64,000 nucleotides of DNA, taken from Pogostemon cablin. Taxonomy: Eukaryota > Streptophyta > Magnoliopsida > Lamiales > Lamiaceae. Of the stretch, positions 35,598 through 46,960 are shown piece by piece (the first letter of the stretch is position 1; each line of letters starts with the position of its first letter). The notes under the pieces are model-generated. The model was given only the letters and a program-made list of their open reading frames with translations. It was not told the DNA's origin and did no database searches. The translations under genes were made by a program, and so were the position numbers. The stretch lies in assembly GCA_023678885.1 (NCBI GenBank), contig CM042975.1, forward strand, positions 27,259,405 through 27,323,404, given 5' to 3'.

Positions 35598-36124
35598 TGG
35601 ACAGCTGGAGGCAGTTTTGCTGGTGCGAATTGCAGACGGTTTCTTGGGGTGTAGGTGCATCCAATTTGGTTGGTTAAGGAGTGGTTTGGATAGATCTACA
35701 ACAAGAAGGTATCAAAAACCGTTCCATTCCAGCTTATCTTGTACACTATATAAGGCTTAGAAGTAATAGCAGATCACTATTATTCTTCATTTATTCAGTT
35801 TTAGCTCTAGTTGTGTTTTTATGCATTATAGTGCTCTTTTGTAAGCTGTTTTTGATCACAATTAATTAGTAAACTCTATCACTCAAGGGGATCGACGAAG
35901 GATATTATTGTCTTTTTGGCTTGCGTATATTTAAAATTTATGTGGGAATGGGTGTATAAGGTTAAAATTTTGAGTGTAGATATCCGGGCCCTTGATTTAA
36001 TTTACAAAGAGGTTGTGTGAATTCCATATCAGTTATAATGTGAACATGCAACGACCTGTCCCGCGCCTGTTTTTGACTACATAATAAAAATATATTACGG
36101 TCCAAATAGCACTGATGAATGCTA
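35598..36124. repeat. Loose third copy of TATA-bearing repeat and unassigned DNA
   Basis: About 35600-35860 resembles the repeats at 19795-20000 and 24765-25120 ('gctggtgc..attgcagac', 'gatagatctacaacaag', 'acactatataaggc'), but is more diverged. It replaces the rest of the NLR fragment on its left, consistent with an LTR or other element inserted there. 35870-36124 has no ORF or repeat that I can name. Confidence 0.4.
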
Positions 36125-36204
36125 CTCCCTCCGTCCCAAAATTTTTTGCACACTCCCTTTGTATTACAAAGGAAGTGTGCAAAAAATTCCGGGAACGGAG
36201 GAAG
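36125..36204. mobile_element. Short Stowaway MITE (80 bp hairpin)
   Basis: Begins CTCCCTCCGTCCCAAAATTT and ends AACGGAGGAAG; the two halves are near-perfect inverted repeats (GTGCAAAAAATT pairs with AATTTTTTGCAC). TA dinucleotides flank it at 36123-36124 and 36205-36206, as expected for Stowaway/Mariner target duplications. Confidence 0.85.
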
Positions 36205-36333
36205 TAGTATATAAGCAACATGTCCTAAAATATTGATTTTTTTTTCTTCTAGTTTAATCAAATCTGTGAGGCGATGGAACTGGTGATAACCTGCAAAACA
36301 TATGTTCCAGATTTGTGAAAGAGGAAAGAGAAG

Positions 36334-38524
36334 ATGAGAGGGTGGGCTTTCTTTTCAGTGAATGATCTTTATTTGACAACTGAGCAACTCCTAAAATCAA
36401 GTGACAGTTCGGTGGTTCTTAGGTGTAGAGAAATCTTACAACTTGTATACTGTCATGTGAACTCTTTTCTTGAACTTTCCCAAAGAAGTCTTCTGATCAC
36501 CGAATTAGATGAGGCAATCTTTCAAGAGGGTACTCAACTACGAGACATCGTATATAATATCCAACGTGGTGCAGAGTTTTCCATGGAGGAGGTGGAGGAT
36601 CTTAAACAAAACATGTTTGAAGATGTTGGAAGAGCAATGTGCTGATGGATTATACAACAATTCCTTTCCCGACATTAACGAAGAAGAGGATGCTGTTTCG
36701 ACAGAGATCATAGGATTATCCGATGTGTACCACAAACTCAAACACAGCCTCTTGAATACAAAGATGGTTACTTCACTTGTTGGGATGCCGGGTATTGGTA
36801 AGACTGCTATTGCTAAGAAACTTTTTCAAGATCCGGAGGTAGTCGAACGCTTCCAGCGTTGCGTGTGGGTTCGAGCTGGCAGAAGATGTCTGAGATGAAT
36901 CCTGAGACGGCCTACGATGTGGATTCAGCTCGTGTGGAGTTGAAGGTGAGATTGGAGAGTGAGGCATGTCTTGTTGTCTTAGATCATGTCTGGGATCCCT
37001 ACATGGCCTATTTCTTGCATATTCATGAGACTAGTCATCCTTTTATTCCCTACGAAACTGGGAGCCGATTCTTGGTTATTAGTAGGCTGTATCAACTTGG
37101 AGAAGATCAAAGTTTATTTGATGTTTATGGAGAATATACAATTCCGTTTGATGATCAGGTTCCTGAAGTAATTACAATGAGATTAATGGACAAAGATGAA
37201 AGCTGGAAACTTCTTCAGGAAAAGGTATTTGCTCAATTGTCATGTCCTCCTCAGCTCATAAAGGCTGGAAAGAAGATTGCTGAGAAGTGTGAAGGACTTC
37301 CTCTTACAATTGTTGTAGTTAACAAAAGAGCACCTATAATATGTATCACACTGTCAAAACTTGTGGCCTCCATTCTTCGTTGTGGAACCTATCTAACAAA
37401 AAAGCTATGGAGGCCAAGTTTTCTATCATCTTAGATAATCTTTACGATGTCTTGGATGGTGCTATAAGTGGCCACCAAAGGTTGTCTTTTCATAACAACG
37501 TTTTGTTTGGCCTCAAGGATGTAAATGAATCAGTGGAGAACAAATGTGCACAGACTACTCGTCTTTACTCTGTTATGGTCCTTATCAGCAATATCAGGTG
37601 CCAGTATGTTATCGTTTGGGATGGTTGAGGGAACTGGATGCAGTTTTGATTCGTTTCTACGAGTTTCCTTTGGAGGTGCTCCAACTGGTTGAGTTAAGAT
37701 ACCTTACTCTTACTGTGAATGGAGTGATTCCAGCTTCCATTTCTCAGCTCTCGAAGCTTCAATTCCTTATCGTGGATCGACATCTGAACATCAATTCAGG
37801 TAGCGTCGTCCCATCTTATCTACAAGTGGAGATATGGGAGTTGAAAGAACTAAACCATCTTCAGATTACAGGGAGTGAGTTACCAGATCCTTGTGGTGCT
37901 TCGTTGGAAAACTTGTCCGCTCTTCTGAATGTAAGTGCTTCGAGTTGTACTGAGGCTGTTCTTGAAGCAGTTCCCAATTTGAGGGAGTTGAAAATTCGAA
38001 TTGAATTGGCACTTGATGATGATGATGCTAAACCTTTGAGTTTCTTTGCCCATATTCCCCATCTTCCTGATTTAGAGTTTATTAAATGTGTCATTGTCAA
38101 CCCGGGGATTGTTCGACCAAATTTTAACAATGCTACATCATTTTTGTGTCTCAAGCTTTTGTCAAGTTTAAGTTTGAGTGGGATGTGCTATTCTTGGAAT
38201 GAAATGAGCCCGATTGCTTCGTTACCATCTCTTTGTGTGCTCAAATTGAAGAAGTATGTTTTTCAAGGCTCAAAGTGGGATGTAGAGGAAGCAACCTTGT
38301 CCTCTCTAGAATGTCTTGTAATTGAAGATACTGATATGGTGGATTGGCAAATTGGACGTGAGGCCTTCAGATACCGTAAACACTTGAGAATGAAAAACTG
38401 CTACAAATTAAAAAATATTCATGGGAAATTTGATAGTGGATTCTTTCAAAAGATTGATATCTTTGATTGCAATCCTCTGTGTGTGCAGGAAATGAAAAGG
38501 GTTGGTATGGAAAGAGCAAATTAA
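36334..38524 (+). pseudogene. Divergent R1-type NLR pseudogene lacking ARC2
   Basis: A more distant R1-like NLR in several frames. CC-like region at 36334-36640 (SSDSSVVLRCREILQLVYCH). P-loop GMPGIGKTAIAKKLFQDPE (about 36782). After a frameshift near 36870, kinase-2-like ACLVVLDHVWD, RNBS-B-like GSRFLVISR, and GLPL (KCEGLPLTIVVV, to about 37320). The sequence then jumps straight into the pre-LRR segment (TCGLHSSLWNLSNKKA), so RNBS-D and MHD are deleted. After another frameshift near 37550 the LRR region is open for 326 codons to 38524 (LRELDAVLIRFYEFPLEVLQ, LRYLTLTVNGVIPASIS). No intron is needed. It differs strongly from the 195/31034 type and is a separate old lineage. Confidence 0.8.
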
Positions 38525-39191
38525 AGTGTTCTTCATGTCCAGTCTTCATGGGTGGATTAGGAGCACAGGATTGCAACTCACCTCGTTCAAAAGTGACTCA
38601 TTCGACTTAATTAATGTTCAATTGTTTGGATTTTTGCTAAATCTTTAGCGTCACCATCTTCAATTATGTTTCGGCAACTTGTTTCTATCGTTTGTTTTGA
38701 ACATGCTAAACATTACATGAACAATGAAATTAAAACTATATAAATACCCCTATAATTATGATTTAAGATTATGAACCACGTAAAAGATTATAAACCACGA
38801 GGACATATGGTGAAATTGTTACATACAATCTTAGATGGATTAAAATTTGCACCATACACAAAATTGGGACCGTTGTTTGGTAAAACTTCATTCTCTTTGT
38901 TTCGTAACCTTATTTTATAATACCATAAATCAGCAAAATAATTCATTTCATTTACTTTATTAATGGATGTAATAATGTCATAGTACATGAGTTTTAGTGG
39001 TTAACAGTGAATATAATTAGTATTCAAACGAATCTAGAATCTGTAGGGTCAAGTGTTATTTTAATGGGTCCTATAAATATAATTTCCAGCTTGTTTATAT
39101 TCAAATCTGAAAACTTTGGGAGAACATAATATGATTTGAGTGACTTTTCTTCATATTATCCCTTTGTCTTGGGTTTGCATTGACACAATAA
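38525..39191. other. Non-coding; contains a 'ataaaccac' repeat
   Basis: No ORF of note. At about 38765-38830 the motifs 'gaaccacg', 'ataaaccacgag' and 'attgttaca' resemble the direct repeats at 58746-58900, on the far side of the chromovirus. This suggests the chromovirus landed in, or beside, a copy of that repeat. Confidence 0.4.
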
Positions 39192-40516
39192 CCTGATTGG
39201 CCTAATTTGGTTCATTAATTATCTTGTAGTATTTTCATACAGAGTCCTGTCGGTCATATGTTATGGGTATTAATGATTTTAAATTATGTTGTAGAGCCTT
39301 GCCGGCTCGATATCTGATATCATCTATTGTGAATTATTTGAGGATTGATCTCTTGTTATTCTTGTGACTTGTGTGCTGATTAAGACTATGACTTGAGTTG
39401 TTATGCCTTTGATGATACATATGCATACATGATACCAAGGTTAAGTAGCCCGAACTGATCACGGTTCGGGTGAGCTGGAGCGACATTGATTAAGTAGCCC
39501 GAATTATCGCGGTTCGGGTGAGTTAGAGTGACAAACAAGTCGCCCGTAACTTGGCAAACCCGGGTGAGTTAGATCTAACGGGGCACCTGTCCATTTGCCA
39601 AATTCTGATACTCTAGAAGGTGATCGTTAGATGGATCAGTCTATTATAGATTCAGTCAACGTCACCAGTGTGGGACATGCATGTCATATATGTGTATATG
39701 CTTGATCATTTCATGGATCACATCGATATTGAATTGTGAACTTTAGCACTTGGTGTGCGTTGAGAAAGAATATTAACATGTATTTTGTCTAGAGTAACGA
39801 TGATGGACTCGGACTGACTCTCGACGGAGAGCTCAGTTCGAGAAGGATATTGGCTACCCACGCGTCTTTTATGTGATAACATGTTGTTTGAACAAATTGT
39901 GTTATTCGTAAATGTGTACATAGGTTTTATTTTCGTTAATTTGTATATTGAGTAAGAAATAATTGATGTGGGACGAAATGTTAGATTTTATGTTATGAGC
40001 CGCGAGTGTGAGTACATGCTTCGTATAAGGGTTGGGGTGACCGACTTATCACCTCAATGAGCTAGTGGTTTTGCTCACCCCATCATTCCCTTCATTTTCA
40101 GGTTGTTGATATCTTTTTGGTTGGAGGTTGCCTATGTTGCTCGTCATCTGATCAGTGCTTTGGTACTTTTCTCTTTGTGTAAAATTTGGCGGATCCATTG
40201 GCGAGATTGTATAGTTTATATCTACTAACCCCCTTGATGTATCTTTTTTGGCTTTCGCAATGTTATATCGCTTGTATATATTTTCTTCAGACTGAGTTAC
40301 AACGTTGTATTTTGTACATTTGTAAATCCTCGTTGATACGTTATGAAAGTGATGTCCTCGGGTGGTACCCGTTGTTATCAGTTGTTCAGTCCTACAGGTA
40401 CTTGATAGTAGGCCTTACATTTTCTATAAATTTTCTTGGAGTGGAGTGCACCCATTCCGCAAAATTTATGGTTAACGTGACGATTGTCGCGTTCCGTCTG
40501 TGGTCGGGGTGTGACA
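39192..40516 (+). repeat. Chromovirus 5' LTR, truncated at its left end
   Basis: Matches 56478-57198 and 58132-58745 of the 3' LTR with scattered substitutions, and ends GTGTGACA like it. About 960 bp present at the start of the 3' LTR (55516-56477) is missing here. Near 39440-39640 it has repeated 'cggttcgggtgag' motifs. Confidence 0.82.
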
Positions 40517-40523
40517 ACTTTCT

Positions 40524-40536
40524 TGTTATCAGAGCC
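40524..40536 (+). other. Chromovirus primer-binding site
   Basis: TGTTATCAGAGCC, one mismatch from the initiator Met-tRNA PBS TGGTATCAGAGCC, lies 7 nt downstream of the 5' LTR end. Its position agrees with + strand orientation. Confidence 0.75.
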
Positions 40537-40639
40537 TGATTATATGATTCTCATTCTTTTCGAGTCGAGCCAACGGATCCAATTTTATTTCTATGTCATT
40601 CTAAGGTATCGTATTACCTTGATGTTGACCTTGTATTTT

Positions 40640-43405
40640 TTTTCTTTCTTTCTTTCTTCCTTTCAGTCATTAGGGCACCTCCAGTTCGTCGTCAAGGTCG
40701 AGGTCGAGGACACGCTCCTCGTGATCCTCCGAGTCCTCTACTCTCTTCTGTCCCTCGTAGACCTCGAGGACATGTTTCTTCTGATCATATGGTGCCGGTT
40801 ACCCAGGTAGAGCAACCACGGGCCCAATTGCGTGTTGAGCACATGATGACACCAGAGCAGTACTAGTTGTATTATGATCACATTCGAGTACATGGTGTTC
40901 CACCACCTACGACGGCTCCTACGAGTACCACTGTCACTGAGGATGTTCTTCGCGCTAATGAACCGATTTGACCTACATCTAATGTACCAGTTTCTAATCC
41001 AGAAATGGCTTTAGGAGGTTCTACTTCTCGAGGTGCACTTTTTATACCTGATTTGGTGAAAGCAGTTGAGAACATGGGAACTTCAAAATTTGACGGTGCA
41101 AGAGATGCTTCTAAAGCGGGTGCGTGGTTAAAGAAGATTACAGAGACCTTTGATACTTTGATAATTGAAGAATGTTATCGTGTGGTCATTGCGACCAAGC
41201 TGTTAGGCCCAGACGCACGACGATGGTGGCAGAATTTAAAAGAGACATCTTCGGTTACTATTATGTGGCCTATCTTTATGGAACGATTCAGAGATCGATA
41301 CTTCTCTCAGTACATCAAGGATCAGAAGAGAAAGGAGTTCTTCAACCTCTTTCAAGGCATTATGCCGGTCGTGTAGTACGAAAGTAAGTTTCTTGAATTA
41401 CGAGAATTTACTCCTGAGTCATATACGATGATAGACTTATGCAAGAGATTTGAAGATGATCTTAATCTAAATATTCGAGATCGCATCAAGTCCGGAGACA
41501 AGTATGAGAGTCTTGACGAGATCGTAGAAAAAGTCCTAAGGGTAGAAAGTTTAGTTCAGGCGAGAAATAAGCTTGCAGAGCAGTCTCAAAAGAAAAGGCA
41601 AGGGAGCGCATTTCCAGGAAATGCATCAAAGATGTATAGGGGTGTTGGATCCTCGCGTAGCGCACCAAGTTCGATATCTGTTAGTTTTTCTCAGCCTCGG
41701 GAGCAGTTTAATAGAGGCGGGAGCAATGTCTCGGAATCGGTTGGTGAAAACCGCAAGTGCCAGAATTGCTTAAAATATCACGACGGCCCCTGCAAGGCTC
41801 CTCAGGTATGTTTTCAATGTCGATAGCCGGGGCATATGCGAGGTTCTTGTCCTCAGTTTATGGGAGCGAGCGGTCAGAGTTCTGGTCAGCCTCATGGTAG
41901 ACTAACATATTCTACACCCAGAGATACTCGATCCGCATCTACCAGAGTGTCTGATGCCACAAGCGGCCCTAATACTCGATCACCTATGCAAGAAAGGAAT
42001 CAAACTAGAGTATTTCATATTTCCCAGGAAGAGGCTCACTCAGATCCGAAGGTTGTGACAAGTAAGTTATAATCCGAGTATTTTCATATGCTAGATCTAA
42101 CCCCGCCTTGTTATGCCACTTGATTATGAATAAAACATTCATAAGAAATTTTATCTTTCTGAACTTTTAAATCACAATCTCACCTAATCTTGCTTCTTTA
42201 GGCCATGTGTTTGTTGGAGACCACCAGGACTATGCTTTATTTGATCCAAGTTCTAATAGGTCTTATATCCGGGATGATCTTGCTGCGATCTTAAATTATC
42301 TTATCTCTCATTTTTCACCTGGAATCATAGTTCATACCCCTCTTGGAGAGCGTCTAATTCGTGATTCGGTGTTCCTTGGTTGTCCATTGAAGATTAAAGA
42401 TGTCATTCTAGAGGCTGAATTAATATCATTGCCTTTGATCGATCTCGATGTTATTCTTGGCATGGATTGGCTTTCTTCTCATCATGCAATTCTCGACTAC
42501 CACGAGAAGCTTGTTATTTTTCATAGACCAGGATTCTCAGAAATTGTTTTTGATGGTGAACAACAAACGAGATTGCTCTCTTTTATTTCAATGTTATCTG
42601 CGCATAAGTTAATGCGTAAGGATTGTGAGGCATTCTTGGCATTTGTTATCGATACTTCTCTTTCTGAGACTAAACTAGATGACATCCCGATCGTGAATGA
42701 ATTTCCTGATGTCTTTCCCAAAGACTTACCAGGACATCCTCAGAATCGAGAGATTGATTTTTCATTGACGTACTTCCTGGAATCACACCTATATCGATTA
42801 CTCCATATCGAATGTCGCCAGCTGAGCTCAAGGAACTCCAGACACAACTTGGAGAATTATTAGAGAAGAGGTTCATACGACCTAGCACATCTCCATGGGG
42901 TGCTCCAGTTCTTTTTGTCAAGAAGAAAGATGGATCATTTCGCCTATGTGTCAACTACCATCAATTGAACAAGGTGACAATCAAGAACAAATATCCTCTT
43001 CCGAGAATCGATGATTTGTTTGATCAATTGCAAGGAGCAACTGTGTTCTCAAAAATTGATTTGCGATCTGGTTATCACCAACTCAGGATTAGGGAATCTG
43101 ATATTCCTAAGTCTGTTTTTCAAACCAAATACGGTTATTTCGAATTGTGTGTTATGCTTTTTGGACTCACAAATGCTCCTGCAGCTTTTATGGATCTTAT
43201 GAATCGGGTCTTTCGGCCGTACTTAGATAAGTTTGTCATCGTCTTCATTGATGACATTCTTATTTATTCTAAATCAGATGGCGAGCATTCTCATCATCTA
43301 AGAATTGCTCTGAACATTCTCAGAGAAAATCAGCTTTATGCTAAATTTTCGAAGTGTGAATTTTGGCTTCGTGAGGTAAACTTTTTGGGTCAAGCGCATT
43401 TCTAA
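40640..43405 (+). pseudogene. Chromovirus gag-protease-RT, first part
   Basis: Gag starts near 40675 with basic PPVRRQGRGRGH. Stops lie at about 40864, 40969, 41374 (TAG) and 41824 (TAG, inside the zinc knuckle CFQC.PGHMRGSC). The gag body FDGARDASKAGAWLKKI is at about 41090. A 140-nt intron-like segment (42062-42201) separates the zinc-knuckle region from a protease whose active-site loop is altered (ALFDPSSNRSYI rather than DSGA). After a frameshift near 42775, RT runs 42812-43405 with KDGSFRLCVNY, FSKIDLRSGYHQ and FIDDILIYSKSDG. A last frameshift lies at about 43390, just ahead of the nested insertion. Confidence 0.85.
42062..42201 (+). other. Intron-like segment in chromovirus gag-pol
   Basis: 140 nt with donor GTAAGT, a CTAAT branch-point-like motif about 20 nt before the 3' end, a pyrimidine-rich tract and acceptor TTCTTTAG. 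It is AT-rich with stops in all frames. The frame upstream (phase 1 at 42061) and the frame downstream (from 42202) join in register, and family-conserved sequence resumes at once on both sides. Splicing is inferred, not shown. Confidence 0.6.
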
Positions 43406-43458
43406 AAAAGGAATCTACGTCGATCCAGGGAAGATTCAAGCTATACTGAATTGGGAGC

Positions 43459-45113
43459 TGTTGCGGGTTTTCGAGTGCACACAAATAAATCCCCAAGTGT
43501 AGGAATGTCGACTGTAGCAGCAGGCAACCAAGTTTTAATATCGAATCCTAGGGACGACAAACTACTAATTTTCTAAAATTACTAAACTAAATAAGATATG
43601 TGAAAAATTCAATTGTTTGTTGATTTTTGAAACTAATTAATACTTGCAAAATTAAATATAAGCAATTAAATAAAATACGAAAATTTAAGAATGAGAAATA
43701 GTAGTTCTAGGGGTTCTGGATTAAGCTAATTAATTCAACACTTCGATGGTCGGGTTCAATTCCTATAGATACTTATGGACGAGCCACTAAATTTTACTAA
43801 TCCACTTATTTGGTCTAAGCAAATTAGTAATTTATCTGGTTCATCTCCTAGGACTCTAGGTCAATAATCTTATCTCCCTCTCTAGGTACTTACTAAATTA
43901 TTCTCTCCCTCGTCAGGTACTAGAACTAATACGTGCTCCCTTTTTAGGTACTATAATTTTATTACCTAATTTCCTGAATATTACTAATATGACAATTCAT
44001 CAATATCAATAATACCCATCACAATTTCTATGTCTAATAAGCTAAAGAATCAAGTCAATTACTTTAACTTATACAAAATAACCAAATAATTCAATCATGC
44101 ACACAAGTTATAATTATCTCAAGTATTGGTCAATATCATGAAATAACCACAAACGTTACACAAATTAAATTAAATAGTCTCAATAAATATCATAGAAAAA
44201 GCAAATAAATATTTTATAAATTTTGAACCATCATCAAGTATCAAATTAAAAAGCAACTTAATCCATCTAAACCCTAGAACTACAAAAAGTGTTTACCCCA
44301 TGGAGTTACAAGCAACTTCCATGGGTGTAAGAATAGTCTTACCACAATTCATATTAATTGGACAGAAATTGAGTTTGAAATTAAAAACCCTGAATTGAAG
44401 AATTGTTGATGCTCTTCTCTCCGTCTCCTCCAATTGTATGATCTCCCCTCCTTGAATGGCACACACAGGAATGATAGAGTGAATGGGTGAAATTTTTGAT
44501 GAAGTGGGAATGGAGTGCGATGGATTTTTCTCGCGTGCAGTCGCGATGCCTCTCTTCTGCTTCTGTTTCGGTTCCCTTTTTTTTCCTTTTTTTTTTTGTT
44601 CTGTTCGCTGCCAAAAACGTGTGTCCTCGCGTGTTTTTTTCGCCCCCCAGGAGTATGCGTGTGTTGTGGGCCTTATGCGATGGATTTGTTCTCCACATGT
44701 GATGGGCATCAAATTATTTTACAATATCTCTTCATGCTTGGGCCCACAATTTTAAATGGCTTGCTTGTTCCATTCCAAGTCCAGTTTGTGTGGCATGAAT
44801 GACTTGGCAAAGAAGATTAATGCTTTTCAATTCAATCAGTTACCGTGATCATTAATATGCTTATTACCTCCAACCATGCGACTCGACTCTTCTCTCACCC
44901 ATTTTCGACCTGCTTTCCCTCTTTTGAACTCTTTTTCTAATACTACTTATTAATATCACTTCAAAATAGTTTTAAATTCTGCAAAATCTCAACAATATCC
45001 GTGAAGTCATAGAAATTATAAAAATAAATTATAAACTCCACAAACAATGCTAAAATTATGCAATAATCATATGAAAAACGGCCTATGAAAAGCGCGAATT
45101 TTCGTGCTTAACA
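43459..45113 (-). repeat. Athila-type 3' LTR, full length
   Basis: Reads TGTTAAGCACGAAAATTCGC to CTCGAAAACCCGCAACA on the - strand (1,655 bp), with TG...CA ends and the GGAGC duplication just outside. Its first 495 bp (44619-45113) match 52840-53334. The remainder, including the pyrimidine-rich stretch at 44575-44600, has no partner in the 5' LTR. Confidence 0.88.
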
Positions 45114-46960
45114 AACTCCCCAAACTTAACTATTGCTCGTCCCGAGACAATAAAAAGAATAAAAGAAAAATAGGACGTGACATATGATTATATTGGTTTC
45201 AGAAAATTTTAAGAAAAATAAATTCAAACCAATCAAGCAGATAAGCATGTGATACATCACATAATCACTACTAACTAGATTTAATGCCTTGGTACATGAA
45301 AACTCACTAGGATAAGTATATCACTCAACTCTCAAGTATATAGGCTTCAAAACACTCAACATGATTTAAATGCAGTGTTTAACCATAGGCTTGCCCATTG
45401 TCTCAACTCACCTTTTACTTGTAGCTAACAAAATTATGGATCAAAAAGGACTTTGCAATTGGTTGTAACATAGGCTCTTTGGTTAGGGAAGGATAAATAT
45501 GGACAAATAACTCAAAACTCGGATCAATCAAGCGGCCATCCATCATGATCATTAATTTTATTTTTTTTTTCATCACTTTCATTAAAGTACTACTCTCCTC
45601 CTCAACTCCAAATTATTTTCTTCAACCACAATAATAAGAGAATATTTTTCTTCTTCTCTTTCAGCATCAGAGGGTATTAAATTTGTGCACTACCCCACTA
45701 ATATTTTTCTTTCTCTCACTTCATTTTTTTTTTCAACTCCTTCTTTTTCCATTTTTTTTTTCTACTCATTTAGGATTTTTATATCCTTTTTCTTCTCCTT
45801 TCTTCATCATCCTTTTCAACTCCAAATTATTCACATTCCGCTTCTAACATCCTCAACAATTACTTAATTGATCCAAGTAAAACAAGAAAAAGAATCAAAT
45901 ATTGATAAAGCTCAAACGGGTTATTCAAAGAATGGTTTTTTTAAGGCTCAACGGGCTGACTAAGGATTAAATGAATTCAGGTAACATGTGTGGAAAATAT
46001 GGGTTAAAATCAAAGATGGCCTAATATCATTTCCATAATTCACCAGACTATTCTCGAATATTCAAGGAGATTCAGGGCAAGTTCTAGAAACACATCACAG
46101 TTAATCAAGAAACTCACCAGAATAAAAAATAATCATGTAGAATGCTCATGATTTTCAAAAAGCTCAAAAGCTCACTAGGTATAAAATAATTCCAACAACC
46201 AAGGCTATCTAGCAATTCATGATTCATGCAACAACACAATTTCATCCACTCAATTAATAAGAATTTTCAAGTTGAGCATAAAAATATTTTCATCATAAAC
46301 CAATCATGTCACATACCTCAAATTCTATCAGAAGTGTTCAAGTTCATGGAGCAGCCAGCAGAAAATTATGCTTCTCACACCACAACATGCAAGCAATAAT
46401 CACTCAACTCAAAACTTAGCTCAGAAGGATAGCTTACTTACCTCGGCTGACAATCTCCTTTGACAATTTCTTTCGCTCACCATATCAATAGAATAATTTC
46501 AAGAAACCACCTCATGGGTCTCGAATGTGTTGCAGCCGACTTTTACATCCTTTCTAGCTCATGAACAAACATCCGAATCAAAAGAATCCAACATCAGGCA
46601 TCCCATTACCAATCAAATATCAACAAAATCATTACCTCCGATCTCAAGGGTAATCACACAACAGGACACTACAAAGAAATTTTATCCCCGGTGCATATGA
46701 GACAAGGTAAGAGCATCACCCTATCCCCGGTGCATATGAGACAAGGTAAGAGCATCACCCTCCCCCCAAACTTATTTTGAATAAAGTTAGAAAATAAGTT
46801 TGAAAAGGATGTGATTGCCATAAGCGAAATCATGCACCAATGATAAAATTTCCAACACGCAACACAAAATAAAATAAAATAAAATCAAAGCAAATAAAAC
46901 GGGAGGGTAGCCCCCAACAGGCGCTCATTTTAACGTCATTGAGCACGACGTGATATACAT
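45114..46960 (-). other. Athila-type post-integrase non-coding region
   Basis: Between the end of pol and the 3' LTR. No env-like ORF is visible on the - strand. It holds, from the LTR inward: the PPT (AAGTTTGGGGAGTT on the - strand), a hairpin at 45132-45151, long purine runs on the - strand (45540-45840), a 39-bp unit in two perfect tandem copies (46684-46722, 46723-46761), and a second PPT-like AATAAGTTTGGGGGG at 46763-46777. Confidence 0.75.

Noticed and set aside
195..38524. Whole cluster as a paired or integrated-decoy NLR system
   Set aside because: All loci point the same way, none carries an extra integrated domain, and there is no head-to-head pair.
39440..39640. Repeated 'cggttcgggtgag' blocks considered as a CRISPR-like or regulatory array
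   Set aside because: Only two or three imperfect units, inside an LTR and present in both LTR copies; eukaryotic context rules out CRISPR.
44483..44802. Overlapping + strand ORFs of about 90 codons, partly repeated at 52811-53023
   Set aside because: They lie in the LTR of the - strand gypsy element; duplication of the frame simply reflects the two LTRs.
45114..46960. Possible env-like ORF of the Athila-type element
   Set aside because: No - strand frame of useful length with signal peptide or membrane segments is present; the region is non-coding.
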